Positions 1 through 7,363 of a stretch of DNA of 19,447 nt are shown in pieces. The position numbers and the translations under genes are program-made. The notes beneath the pieces were generated by a model. The model worked only from the letters and a program-made list of their open reading frames with translations. It was not told where the DNA came from and ran no database searches. Origin of the DNA: Clostridia bacterium (lineage in GTDB: Bacteria > Bacillota > Clostridia > Oscillospirales > Acutalibacteraceae); contig JAFZOE010000198.1 in NCBI GenBank assembly GCA_017552845.1, forward strand, positions 1-19,447, in the 5' to 3' direction. Position 1 is the first letter of the stretch. Each line of letters starts with the position of its first letter.

Positions 1-10
1 CCGGCTTTGT

Positions 11-502
11 TTATTTCATAAAGTTATAGAATGCAGATTTGATTTGGGCTGGATTATCCGCAACTATGAGAACCGCATATCTCCCCGATGAAAAGACAAG
101 CGCTTTTTCCAGCTTCGGCAGTTGTTCGGGGCCGTAGTTCCTGTAAAGAGTTTTCCTGTATTCAAGATGTTTGTTGAGTGAAGCGACCGCTTCGGTAATA
201 TCGTTTTCGCTTTTCATGGCCACTACGGCAATCTCATCCGAGCTTACACTGCCGTCTGCGGCAAAATTCATGAAGAACGCGTCAATTTTTGAGTAATCCA
301 TTTCGGAGAGATGCCCGAGTTTTTCCTCCGCATTATCATCGGCTGAGCTTACATAGGTCATTTCGCCGAAGCCGGCATCTGCACACATGGCGGTTTTCAG
401 ATCATACATGCTGACGGTTTCTTTTTTATCCGTTACCCCGCAGGAGGCCAGCGTCATGAGAATCAGCAGAGCGGAGGAAAGGGAGAGAATAAGTCTTTTC
501 AT
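11..502 (-). CDS. DUF4358-type lipoprotein
   Basis: Predicted surface lipoprotein of 163 residues and unknown function. The N-terminus has a basic start (MKR), a hydrophobic stretch and a lipobox L18-A19-S20-C21, so the mature protein should be lipid-anchored at Cys21. The rest fits the DUF4358 family pattern: an acidic region, a D-E-I-A-V-V strand near the middle, then an 'EYRKTLYRNYGPEQ' helix and a final 'SGRYAVLIVADN' strand. I start at 502 (ATG) and not at an upstream in-frame codon at 556, because AAGGGATG sits about 8 bases upstream and the lipoprotein signal begins there. Its start lies 4 bases beyond the stop codon of the transglutaminase-like gene, so the two are probably co-transcribed. 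The family call is from memory of the pattern; the lipoprotein call is firmer. Confidence 0.8.
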   Translation of the reverse strand: MKRLILSLSSALLILMTLASCGVTDKKETVSMYDLKTAMCADAGFGEMTYVSSADDNAEEKLGHLSEMDYSKIDAFFMNFAADGSVSSDEIAVVAMKSENDITEAVASLNKHLEYRKTLYRNYGPEQLPKLEKALVFSSGRYAVLIVADNPAQIKSAFYNFMK

Positions 503-506
503 TGTA

Positions 507-1589
507 TCATCCCTTCGCATATGAGTAATAATAATCGGCGCCGTAATTTTCGTCAAACTCTATATAGGGGAAATACTCGGAAATCGCGTTCTGCGCCGCC
601 TCAAGCTGCTCGTCATCAAGATTTGTTTCGCCGTCATCGTTCATGAATACGCAGAGAACATATTTGCCGTCTTCATTCTTCGCCCAGAAATAATCATAGT
701 AAACTCCGCTGTTTCCGTTCCAGGAAAGGCCGTTTACAATTGAATCAACTATGTATTTTGCCGATGCCTCGTCTTCTTCCGATATCTCCTTGCCGAAGGA
801 GCAGCTGAAATGTTCGCTTTCGTCTTCAATATTCTTGCTGAACCATTCGGGAATTGAATAGATATTATCAATTACCTCGGCTTTGCTTATCAGCGGGTTG
901 TGCTTTACGCCCGTTGCAGCGGGGAATATCTCTCTGTTCCAGTCGTGATTCTGCGCGCACATATCATCATTCATATTGAAGGAGCGCAGCTTGGAGCCTT
1001 CGGCATCCATATAGCAGTCCACATGATACCATTCCCCGTCAAGCTTTATCAGATTCCAGGAATGGCCGAGATCCGTGCTGTGAACGACTTTACAGTCAAG
1101 GTCGAGCATCTGCATAAAGAGACGGAATGTCGTGGCATAGCCGACGCAGACTGCGCTGTGATATTTCAGAACGCCGTAAGGATTGTCGGAATCCTCGCCG
1201 GAAGTGGGAATAACGGTCAGAAGCCCCGTATCGTTTTTCATTTTTGTTGTGAGGAAATTATAAATTGCCAGCTCTTTTTCATCGTCGGTCATCTTGTCTT
1301 TGATTTCGTTGGCTATGACATCTTTTGCCAGGTCAAGCGTTTCCTTCTGCCTGTCGTCCAGCGCGGATGTGTCGCCCGATTTGTAAGCGTCAGAAATCGG
1401 AAGAGTCGATTTGATTTCATATATCTGCGCTATTTTCACATCGTCTTCGCGGTCGTTGTCGTCTGTCTCATCAAATTTTGCGAGAATCTGTTTCTGTCCC
1501 TTGTAATTCAGCACGCCGAGCGCGGTTGAAGCGATAATCAGCAGAGCCGCGAATGCGCAGAATACTTTGAATCCTTTGCCTGTCTTCAT
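507..1589 (-). CDS. Exported transglutaminase-like (papain-fold) protein
   Basis: Protein of 360 residues. Residues 1-26 form a signal peptide or single membrane anchor (KTGKGFK then a hydrophobic run to about L27). A charged linker follows, then a transglutaminase-like core at about 105-200. The expected Cys-His-Asp triad is visible: C148 in 'SAVCVGYATTF', H176 in 'GHSWNLIKLDGEWYHVD' and D191 at the end of that motif. Members of this superfamily act as proteases, transglutaminases or peptide-processing enzymes; which applies here cannot be read from sequence. The C-terminal 130 residues are acidic and unrecognised. The ATG at 1589 has GAGGG 8 bases upstream and its own promoter. It is the first gene of a pair with the DUF4358 lipoprotein. 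Confidence 0.85.
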   Translation of the reverse strand: MKTGKGFKVFCAFAALLIIASTALGVLNYKGQKQILAKFDETDDNDREDDVKIAQIYEIKSTLPISDAYKSGDTSALDDRQKETLDLAKDVIANEIKDKMTDDEKELAIYNFLTTKMKNDTGLLTVIPTSGEDSDNPYGVLKYHSAVCVGYATTFRLFMQMLDLDCKVVHSTDLGHSWNLIKLDGEWYHVDCYMDAEGSKLRSFNMNDDMCAQNHDWNREIFPAATGVKHNPLISKAEVIDNIYSIPEWFSKNIEDESEHFSCSFGKEISEEDEASAKYIVDSIVNGLSWNGNSGVYYDYFWAKNEDGKYVLCVFMNDDGETNLDDEQLEAAQNAISEYFPYIEFDENYGADYYYSYAKG

Positions 1590-1627
1590 TTTATTTACCC
1601 TCTTACAATAATTTTTTACCGAAAAGA

Positions 1628-1656
1628 AATATATATCACTTTCATTATCAAGTCAA
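1628..1656 (-). promoter_or_regulatory. Sigma-A promoter for the transglutaminase/lipoprotein pair
   Basis: Read on the minus strand: TTGACT (1651-1656), 17-base spacer, TATATT (1628-1633). It lies about 40 bases upstream of the ATG at 1589 and divergent from the DtxR promoter. Confidence 0.6.
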
Positions 1657-1703
1657 TGATTTGCAGGAAAATTCACATATTGTTTACCGCTGTTTCAATT
1701 TAC

Positions 1704-1732
1704 TTGAAAAGTTCACAATCATTTGCTATAAT
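1704..1732 (+). promoter_or_regulatory. Sigma-A promoter for the DtxR-family regulator
   Basis: TTGAAA (1704-1709), exactly 17 bases, TATAAT (1727-1732), with an extended -10 TG one base upstream. The predicted RNA start near 1740 leaves an untranslated leader of only about 12 bases, carrying AGAGGTGA before the ATG at 1752. Confidence 0.7.
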
Positions 1733-1751
1733 ATCCGCAGAGGTGATAAAA

Positions 1752-2129
1752 ATGCAGGAATCCGGGGAAATGTATCTTGAAAACATTCTTATACTGAGCA
1801 AAAAGCTCGAGAATGTCCGCGCGATTGACATAGCCGACAGAATGAATTTCTCAAAGCCGTCGGTCAGCCGCGCCGTATCGATTCTCAAAGGCGAAAAATA
1901 TATAAACGTTGATCCGAACGGCTATATAACTCTCACAAAGAAGGGCAAGGCTGTTGCCGAGAAGATTTACGAGAGGCACATCGTTCTTTCAAGTCTGCTC
2001 GAATCGCTGGGCGTCAGCCCGGAAACGGCGGCGGAGGATGCCTGCAAAATTGAACACGATATCAGCGACGAGACCTTCAATGCAATCAAAAAGCATCTTA
2101 AAAAATACGGCGGAAGTGATAAGAAATGA
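1752..2129 (+). CDS. Short DtxR/MntR-family metal-dependent transcriptional regulator
   Basis: Cytoplasmic metal-sensing repressor of 125 residues, close in length to MntR and lacking the C-terminal SH3-like domain of DtxR/IdeR. Residues 1-62 form the winged helix (recognition helix around 'SKPSVSRAVSIL'); residues 70-120 form the dimerisation/metal domain. Metal ligand positions read M7, H76, C98, E101, H102. M7 and 'ACKIEH' match the primary iron-site pattern of DtxR (Met10, Cys102, Glu105, His106) better than the MntR pattern (Asp8, Glu99, Glu102, His103). The start at 1752 is chosen because AGAGGTGA precedes it, the family begins there, and the promoter lies upstream; an in-frame codon at 1656 would precede the promoter. 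It overlaps the next gene by ATGA. Iron rather than manganese sensing is an inference. Confidence 0.88.
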   Translation: MQESGEMYLENILILSKKLENVRAIDIADRMNFSKPSVSRAVSILKGEKYINVDPNGYITLTKKGKAVAEKIYERHIVLSSLLESLGVSPETAAEDACKIEHDISDETFNAIKKHLKKYGGSDKK

Positions 2130-2482
2130 AAAAGCGGATTATCGCTTACAAAGACAGAATAGACGCATGCCTTTCGGGCGAAATCAAGGTTGAAGACTGG
2201 CAGAAACTGCTCGAAGAGCATCTGGTCCAGGTATCGTTTTTTCAGCATGAGCGGCTGATTCACCTGCTTGTCACCATCCTTTTCGCCGCGGCGACCATTG
2301 CGGTAATGCTCGTTGAGGTTGTTACGGCCTATACCCCGCTTCTCATCGTTTTCGCTCTGCTCCTCATCCTGCTTGTTCCCTATATCAAGCACTATTATCT
2401 GCTTGAAAACAAGACTCAGGAAATGTATGAGCAGTATGATGCGATTCTGAAAAAAATTGAAGAAGAGGATAATAAAGAATAA
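2126..2482 (+). CDS. Small membrane protein with two transmembrane helices
   Basis: Unrecognised protein of 118 residues. A charged N-terminal helix (1-40) is followed by two hydrophobic segments at about 45-66 and 69-86, then an acidic, Lys/Glu-rich tail likely to be coiled coil. No conserved metal ligands or catalytic motif are evident. Its ATG overlaps the stop of the DtxR-family gene (ATGA), and GGAAGTGAT precedes it, so translation is probably coupled to the regulator. The context suggests a role linked to metal response, or a partner of the regulator, but there is no direct evidence. A terminator hairpin follows its stop codon. Confidence 0.75.
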   Translation: MKKRIIAYKDRIDACLSGEIKVEDWQKLLEEHLVQVSFFQHERLIHLLVTILFAAATIAVMLVEVVTAYTPLLIVFALLLILLVPYIKHYYLLENKTQEMYEQYDAILKKIEEEDNKE

Positions 2483-2484
2483 TC

Positions 2485-2518
2485 AAAAAAGAGCTCGCAG
2501 GAAATCATCCTGCGAGCT
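2485..2518 (-). terminator. Intrinsic terminator of gpmA, possibly bidirectional
   Basis: Perfect 11-bp stem (2492-2502 with 2508-2518), 5-base loop. On the minus strand it is followed by six T residues (2485-2490 complement), a good terminator for gpmA. On the plus strand it follows the small membrane gene closely, but the downstream T tract is broken, so termination in that direction is less certain. Confidence 0.85.
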
Positions 2519-2534
2519 TAATTCATATTTATAC

Positions 2535-3281
2535 TTATTTGGCTTTGCCCTGGTTCGCAACTGCGTTCATCTTTGCGGCAAGCGCTTCCTGGTCGCCGAG
2601 ATAGTATTTCTTGATTACGTTGAAATCATCGTCAAATTCATAGACAAGGGGAACGGCCGTCGGGATGTTTACGCCGAGGATTTCCTCGTTGCTGAGCTTG
2701 TCAAAGTATTTTACAAGCGCGCGAAGGGAATTGCCGTGAGCCGCGATTACGACTCTCTTGCCAGCGAGCATATCCTTCTTGATTGTCTCCTCAAAATAGG
2801 GAACGACTCTCTCGATGGTGGTTTCAAGGCTCTCGGTCAGCGGGAGGTCCTTTGCGTCAACGCCGCGGAACATATCCTGCTTTGCGGGGTTCCTGTCATC
2901 ATCGGGATCGAGTTCGGGGGGCTTTACGTCAAATGAACGTCTCCAGATTTTGACCTGCTCCTCGCCGTATTTCTCAGCGGTTTCGGATTTGTTGAGGCCC
3001 TGAAGAGCGCCGTAGTGTCTCTCATTGAGTTTCCAGGATTTGACTACGGGGAGCCAGTTTCTGTCCATGCCGTCAAGCACGTGGTTGAGGGTGTGGATAG
3101 CTCTCTTGAGGTAAGAGGTGTAGCAGATATCGAAATCATAGCCCTCTGCCTTGAGGAGCTTGCCCGCCTCTGCCGCCTCGGCATTGCCCTTTTCGCTCAG
3201 GTCAACGTCGGTCCAGCCGGTGAAGAGGTTGAGCTTGTTCCATTCGCTCTCGCCGTGTCTGATTAAAACGAGTTTCATCAT
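2535..3281 (-). CDS. gpmA: 2,3-bisphosphoglycerate-dependent phosphoglycerate mutase
   Basis: Cytoplasmic glycolytic enzyme interconverting 3- and 2-phosphoglycerate. The 248-residue length is typical of the dimeric/tetrameric bacterial enzyme. The phosphohistidine motif is 'IRHGESEWN' with H9, followed by the family signature 'LFTGWTDVDLS'. Other active-site residues are R60 ('YLKRAIHTL'), E87 ('LNERHYGALQG') and H182 ('AAHGNSLRALV'). All catalytic positions are intact. The first of two consecutive ATG codons (3281) is preferred: GGAGG lies 9 bases upstream. The gene is monocistronic, with its own promoter at 3320-3348 and terminator at 2485-2518. Confidence 0.97.
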   Translation of the reverse strand: MMKLVLIRHGESEWNKLNLFTGWTDVDLSEKGNAEAAEAGKLLKAEGYDFDICYTSYLKRAIHTLNHVLDGMDRNWLPVVKSWKLNERHYGALQGLNKSETAEKYGEEQVKIWRRSFDVKPPELDPDDDRNPAKQDMFRGVDAKDLPLTESLETTIERVVPYFEETIKKDMLAGKRVVIAAHGNSLRALVKYFDKLSNEEILGVNIPTAVPLVYEFDDDFNVIKKYYLGDQEALAAKMNAVANQGKAK

Positions 3282-3319
3282 AAAATAATTCCTCCATGCG
3301 GATATTTTTTAACAATAAT

Positions 3320-3348
3320 AATATAGCAAAAATAATATGGTAAATCAA
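3320..3348 (-). promoter_or_regulatory. Sigma-A promoter for gpmA
   Basis: Minus strand: TTGATT (3343-3348), 17-base spacer, TATATT (3320-3325) with TG one base upstream (extended -10). About 39 bases lie between the -10 and the ATG. Confidence 0.65.
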
Positions 3349-3362
3349 GGTATAAAATGAAT

Positions 3363-3394
3363 AAAAATGCGCATCCGGCGTCAGCGGATGCGCA
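3363..3394 (-). terminator. Intrinsic terminator after the first lipase gene
   Basis: Perfect 10-bp stem (3368-3377 with 3385-3394), 7-base loop, and on the minus strand five T residues immediately after it (3363-3367 complement). It sits 6 bases after the lipase stop and before the gpmA promoter, insulating the two. Confidence 0.85.
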
Positions 3395-3400
3395 ACATTT

Positions 3401-4561
3401 TCACTGCATATTTATATTCATCATCAGGTTGACATAGTATTCGCGGATGTTGTTGTTATTCAGCAGGCCGCCCATCAGCGCCATGTGGTCGCCGCGATAA
3501 ACGGGATAGACATTGAATACGCCCTTCTGCGCCTTGCCGCCGTTGTAATTGACTGATTTCGCATTGAACGGCGCCCTTGCCGATTTGGTATTGACGAGGC
3601 CGTCATTCGGCTGCCAGCTCCTGTCGCAGACCACTCCGCCCGGAGTCACTCCCGTGTATTCGCACATGACAGTCGCCGCGCCGGCATAGATGAATTCAAA
3701 ATTGCGCTCGTCGCAGGTCGTGACGCCGTTTTTATCCGTATCCGTCATACAGCAGGGGACGGAGAAATAATAGATATTCTTTGAATAATGCCAGGTTTTC
3801 GTCAGTGCGATTGCGGGGTCGATATCGAGGTCATAGCCCGCGCAGTCGTTTTCATCCCTGCCGTCGGGAATCGGGCTTGCCACTCCGCCGACCGCCGTGA
3901 CAACCAGTCGCTGATTGAGAGGGGCAATCTTTTTCGCGTTTATAACATCGCGGCAGGCGACGGCAGTTGTGCCGTTATAAGGCGCCGCTAGGCCGGTCAC
4001 GCTGTAAATCCAGTCGCCCTTTCCGCCTGTGAAAAGCGGGGAGAGATCGGCTTTGTCTGTTACTCTGCGCTCTGCCGCGCTGCCGTTCATCATCAGCTCA
4101 ACAAGTTCCAGCATTGTCGCTCCGCCGAAGGAGTGTCCCATCAGATTTATCTTATCCTTGCTGCTCCAGGATTTGAGCATGGCCCTGCCGGTATAATCCT
4201 TGCCGAATCTCTTATGATGACAGCGCTCGGAATGCTCCTTGCCGTAGTCAACTCTTGTGCCTGTGAGCTGGGCGTAAGCTTCGCAGGCCCTGTCCCAGGC
4301 GGAGCCGTTCTGGGTGACCGACGGCGCAACGCAGTCAAAGCCGTGAGCCTTGAGATATTTGAGCATATCGCCGCCCATGACGCCCCAATAAGGTATCGCG
4401 TCATAGTAAAACGTATTCTCGCCCCAGCCGCCGAGGCCGTGAATGAAAACGAAGGTGTAATTCGTCTTCATCTTGGCAGAATCAACCTCAATTTTCGGGA
4501 TATTGAGAGTCGGGAAAAGGAACATAATAATTGTCATTATCAGGGATGTGATTTTTGCCAT
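3401..4561 (-). CDS. Exported zinc-type lipase of the I.5/I.6 kind (paralogue 1)
   Basis: Alpha/beta hydrolase of 386 residues resembling the Geobacillus (family I.5) and staphylococcal (I.6) triacylglycerol lipases. Catalytic triad: S144 in 'GHSFGG', D320 in 'WQPNDGLVNTKSA', H359 in 'RGDHMALMG'. The oxyanion strand motif 'FIHGLGGWG' is at 39-47. The lipase zinc site appears conserved: D90 in 'AWDRACEAYAQL', H110 and H116 in 'VDYGKEHSERCHHKRFG', D244 in 'YDLDIDPA'. Residues 5-19 are a short hydrophobic export or anchor segment with no clear cleavage site. The ATG at 4561 has GAGGTGA about 5 bases upstream. It has its own promoter and terminator, downstream of the sensor kinase gene. Substrate (triglyceride, phospholipid or other ester) is not determined. 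Confidence 0.9.
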   Translation of the reverse strand: MAKITSLIMTIIMFLFPTLNIPKIEVDSAKMKTNYTFVFIHGLGGWGENTFYYDAIPYWGVMGGDMLKYLKAHGFDCVAPSVTQNGSAWDRACEAYAQLTGTRVDYGKEHSERCHHKRFGKDYTGRAMLKSWSSKDKINLMGHSFGGATMLELVELMMNGSAAERRVTDKADLSPLFTGGKGDWIYSVTGLAAPYNGTTAVACRDVINAKKIAPLNQRLVVTAVGGVASPIPDGRDENDCAGYDLDIDPAIALTKTWHYSKNIYYFSVPCCMTDTDKNGVTTCDERNFEFIYAGAATVMCEYTGVTPGGVVCDRSWQPNDGLVNTKSARAPFNAKSVNYNGGKAQKGVFNVYPVYRGDHMALMGGLLNNNNIREYYVNLMMNINMQ

Positions 4562-4579
4562 AAACTCACCTCAGGATTT

Positions 4580-4608
4580 AGAATACCATAAATGATAAAA
4601 ACAATCAA
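4580..4608 (-). promoter_or_regulatory. Sigma-A promoter for lipase paralogue 1
   Basis: Minus strand: TTGATT (4603-4608), 17-base spacer, TATTCT (4580-4585), preceded by ATTTATGG, giving an extended -10. The surrounding bases resemble the promoter of the second lipase gene at 9239-9267. Confidence 0.6.
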
Positions 4609-4625
4609 TATAAAGATATAAAACT

Positions 4626-4650
4626 CCCGCCCGCAGTTTCTGCAGGCGGG
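4626..4650 (-). terminator. Terminator after the sensor kinase gene
   Basis: Stem of 11 bp with one mismatch (4626-4636 with 4640-4650), 3-base loop, very GC-rich. On the minus strand it is followed by AGTTTTAT. It lies 16 bases after the kinase stop and before the lipase 1 promoter. Confidence 0.75.
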
Positions 4651-4666
4651 AAAAGCTTTCCCCGGT

Positions 4667-7363
4667 TTATACGAGATTATCCGGCTTATGTTCTGCTATG
4701 GGTATTGTAAAGATTGCCTTGAAAAGATCGCCGTCTGTTTCAATTTTAAGCGTGCCGCCCTGCGCCGTGCTCAGGTTGCTCGCTATCGAGAGCCCGAGCC
4801 CGTTGCCGTCGCCGGTGCGTGAGGCGTCGCCTCTGTAGAACCGCTCGGTGAATTTCTCCGTATCCGATTCAAGCGGAGCCGAGGAGATATTCTTGAATGA
4901 AATAAGGCCGTAGCTTCTGCCCGAATTCACTTCCACATAAGCTCTTGTGCCGCTGAGCGCGTATTTCTTGATATTCGAGAGCAGATTCTCAAATATTCTG
5001 TTTGTGATATTTGAATCCGCCATTACAAGCACAGGCTCCTGCGGGGTTTTAAGGACAAGCTCAATGCCGTTTTCCCTGAATTCATCCTCATTTTCGCCGA
5101 TTATCTGAGTGGCGAATTCGCAGAGATTAAGCGTTTCGAGATTAACCTCGACGTTTCCGCTCGCAGCCTTTGAGGCCTGAACCAGATCGTCTATAAGCTT
5201 CTTGAGGCGCTGCGATTTTTCATCGAGAACCTTCAGATATTCCTCACGCTCGGCGGGGTCATCTGTCTTTTTAAGAAGATCGACATATGTAATTATCGAT
5301 GTCAGCGGAGTTTTGAGGTCGTGGGTTACGTTAGTGAGAAGCTCCGTCTTGGTCGCCTGATCCTTCATCGCCTGCTTTGCCGCCGCCTGCACGCCTTCTC
5401 TGACGCCTGCTATATCCTCGGCTACCGCGCGCAGGAACGGAGGCATAAAGCGGGTGTTTATAAACGTGTCGAAGTTTCCGCCCTTGATTTTGCTGACTCC
5501 GGAAGCAATTCTGTTGAATGAGAACGCGAGGAGAAGGGCGTATCCCGCGAGCAGAATTGAGAAGAAGATTCCGAATCCGACCGCGCCTTCGTGACCGTCA
5601 GCCGCAACGAAAAGGATAATGGCAAGCAGCAGCATAACAGCTATAGAAATCATCGAAAAGATGAGAAATTTTTTGCCCTTGCCGTTCGCGTAATCTTCGG
5701 CGAATGTGCGGGTGATTGCGGTTTTGATTTTTTCGCGTATTTTTCTGAAACCTCTGAAAACGAATCTGATGAACTTAATAATATATCCTGTGAGGGTATA
5801 TCTGAAAAATGTCTTTGTTCTGAAGTTTCTCACACAAGACGCGATCAGGAACAGAACTGCCGCGAACGCAACCGCAATGAGAACGGAGCAGATAAGAGCG
5901 GGCCCTTTGGCTATATAATTAGCAATCGCGTGAGGGAATCCATTATAGAAGAACAGATCCATTGTATAGTATTCATAATAATGAATTCCGAATACGAGCA
6001 CGCCGCATGCCGCCGTAAACGCCGCGGCAATTCCGATGCGGATTATAAGCGGAATCTTATCCGTTAAGTTTATCTTCACTTCGCCGTCGGCAGTTACACC
6101 CGTTTTTATCAATGCGTAAACCGAGCAGGCGCAGGCGAGGATAAACGATATGATTGAAATCACGATAAAGACGGCGCCATTGCCGATTTTTGCGTGAGAG
6201 GAGATGTTGCTCTCATAGGCGCGTCTTGAGGTATAGACAGAATCAACCGAATCGAGTTTGTCTAAATTCACGCCGAAATAGACTCTTTCGATATTATCCT
6301 GATTATCCGCTGTTTTTACCGGCGAATCGGGAAAATCAATGACATCCTTGTAGCGGTTCTCTTTTGTTTCGCTGCCGGAGCAGACATATTTGCCGTCTGC
6401 GTAATATTCATAAAAACCGCCGCCGAGTTTCTTGAGAACGGTCTCCGTATTATCCTTTGCCTTGACGCCGCAGTTAGTAACGACCTTGCCTGTGGATTTA
6501 TAGAAAATCGCATATTTAATGCCCGGCATGAAGGAGGAATAATCAGAAAACTGAGTATATTCCGGGAAATCGGCGTCCTTCGGAAGACGCCTGCCTTTAT
6601 ATTCCTCAACTATTTTTTCGGCCGGCATCTCGCCGTAGTTTATACCCTGACCGACACCGTCTGTAATACTCCAGATAATGCCGATTGCGTCTTTGATATT
6701 ATTGATTTTGTTTTTGGTGAATACAAGCTCGTCATCCGCCGCCTCGTAACGTCCGGCGGGAGATGAGGTTAATTCAGCCGTTCTTTCCTCTGCGTAATCC
6801 GCCATTGTGGTGGGGATTGCGTCATCGGGGACCGAGACATCCTCATATACATCTTCGTATGCTTCGCCGGAATCCTCATAAACGCCGACATAATTGAAAC
6901 TTTCATAGTCGGCTTTTGAAATCAGTTCGCCGTTGAAGGTGTAATAATAATCGCCCTCTTTGCTCTTATAATGATAACGGTAATAATTATCACCGGTCAC
7001 GCTGACTTCAAGCTCTTTTATGCCGTCAAGATAAGCGCAGGCGGCTCTGATTTTTTCCGAATTCTTTTCAACGGTTTTCAGCAGTTCTTTGCCCTGCGAG
7101 GTTTTGTAATAATCCTCGAGATTTTTGCAACTGAGCAGCTCGCCGTCGGAAAAAGCACGGGCTTCAAAATGATTCAGTTCATTTCTGAAAACATTTGTGT
7201 TTTCAAATCCGGGATAATCGCCGGTCGCCTCGCTTCTGTTATAGAAGAACGAATCGCGGATTGAGCAGCATACACCGAATCCCGATACAAAAATAAACAG
7301 AACGGCGAAAACAAACGCGATTATTCTTTTGATTCTATTGGTATTTCTCAACTTTGTATCCAA
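4667..7363 (-). CDS. Large membrane sensor histidine kinase
   Basis: Sensor of a two-component system, 898 residues. A first transmembrane helix lies at about 13-34. A large presumably extracellular domain (about 35-395, no recognised fold) follows, then helices at about 396-418, 438-461, 486-511, 564-588 and 593-615. After a HAMP-like stretch, the HisKA domain carries phospho-acceptor H681 in 'NVTHDLKTPLTS'. The ATPase domain shows the N box 'FENLLSNIKKYA' (793-802), the F box 'ERFYRGD' and the G2 box 'GDGNGLGLSIA' (851-861). Both catalytic domains look functional. The start codon is TTG at 7363: a stop lies six codons upstream in frame and no ATG or GTG precedes the first helix; GGTGG is 9 bases upstream (a second TTG at 7351 is possible). 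It overlaps the regulator gene by 29 bp, suggesting translational coupling. Confidence 0.92.
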   Translation of the reverse strand: MDTKLRNTNRIKRIIAFVFAVLFIFVSGFGVCCSIRDSFFYNRSEATGDYPGFENTNVFRNELNHFEARAFSDGELLSCKNLEDYYKTSQGKELLKTVEKNSEKIRAACAYLDGIKELEVSVTGDNYYRYHYKSKEGDYYYTFNGELISKADYESFNYVGVYEDSGEAYEDVYEDVSVPDDAIPTTMADYAEERTAELTSSPAGRYEAADDELVFTKNKINNIKDAIGIIWSITDGVGQGINYGEMPAEKIVEEYKGRRLPKDADFPEYTQFSDYSSFMPGIKYAIFYKSTGKVVTNCGVKAKDNTETVLKKLGGGFYEYYADGKYVCSGSETKENRYKDVIDFPDSPVKTADNQDNIERVYFGVNLDKLDSVDSVYTSRRAYESNISSHAKIGNGAVFIVISIISFILACACSVYALIKTGVTADGEVKINLTDKIPLIIRIGIAAAFTAACGVLVFGIHYYEYYTMDLFFYNGFPHAIANYIAKGPALICSVLIAVAFAAVLFLIASCVRNFRTKTFFRYTLTGYIIKFIRFVFRGFRKIREKIKTAITRTFAEDYANGKGKKFLIFSMISIAVMLLLAIILFVAADGHEGAVGFGIFFSILLAGYALLLAFSFNRIASGVSKIKGGNFDTFINTRFMPPFLRAVAEDIAGVREGVQAAAKQAMKDQATKTELLTNVTHDLKTPLTSIITYVDLLKKTDDPAEREEYLKVLDEKSQRLKKLIDDLVQASKAASGNVEVNLETLNLCEFATQIIGENEDEFRENGIELVLKTPQEPVLVMADSNITNRIFENLLSNIKKYALSGTRAYVEVNSGRSYGLISFKNISSAPLESDTEKFTERFYRGDASRTGDGNGLGLSIASNLSTAQGGTLKIETDGDLFKAIFTIPIAEHKPDNLV

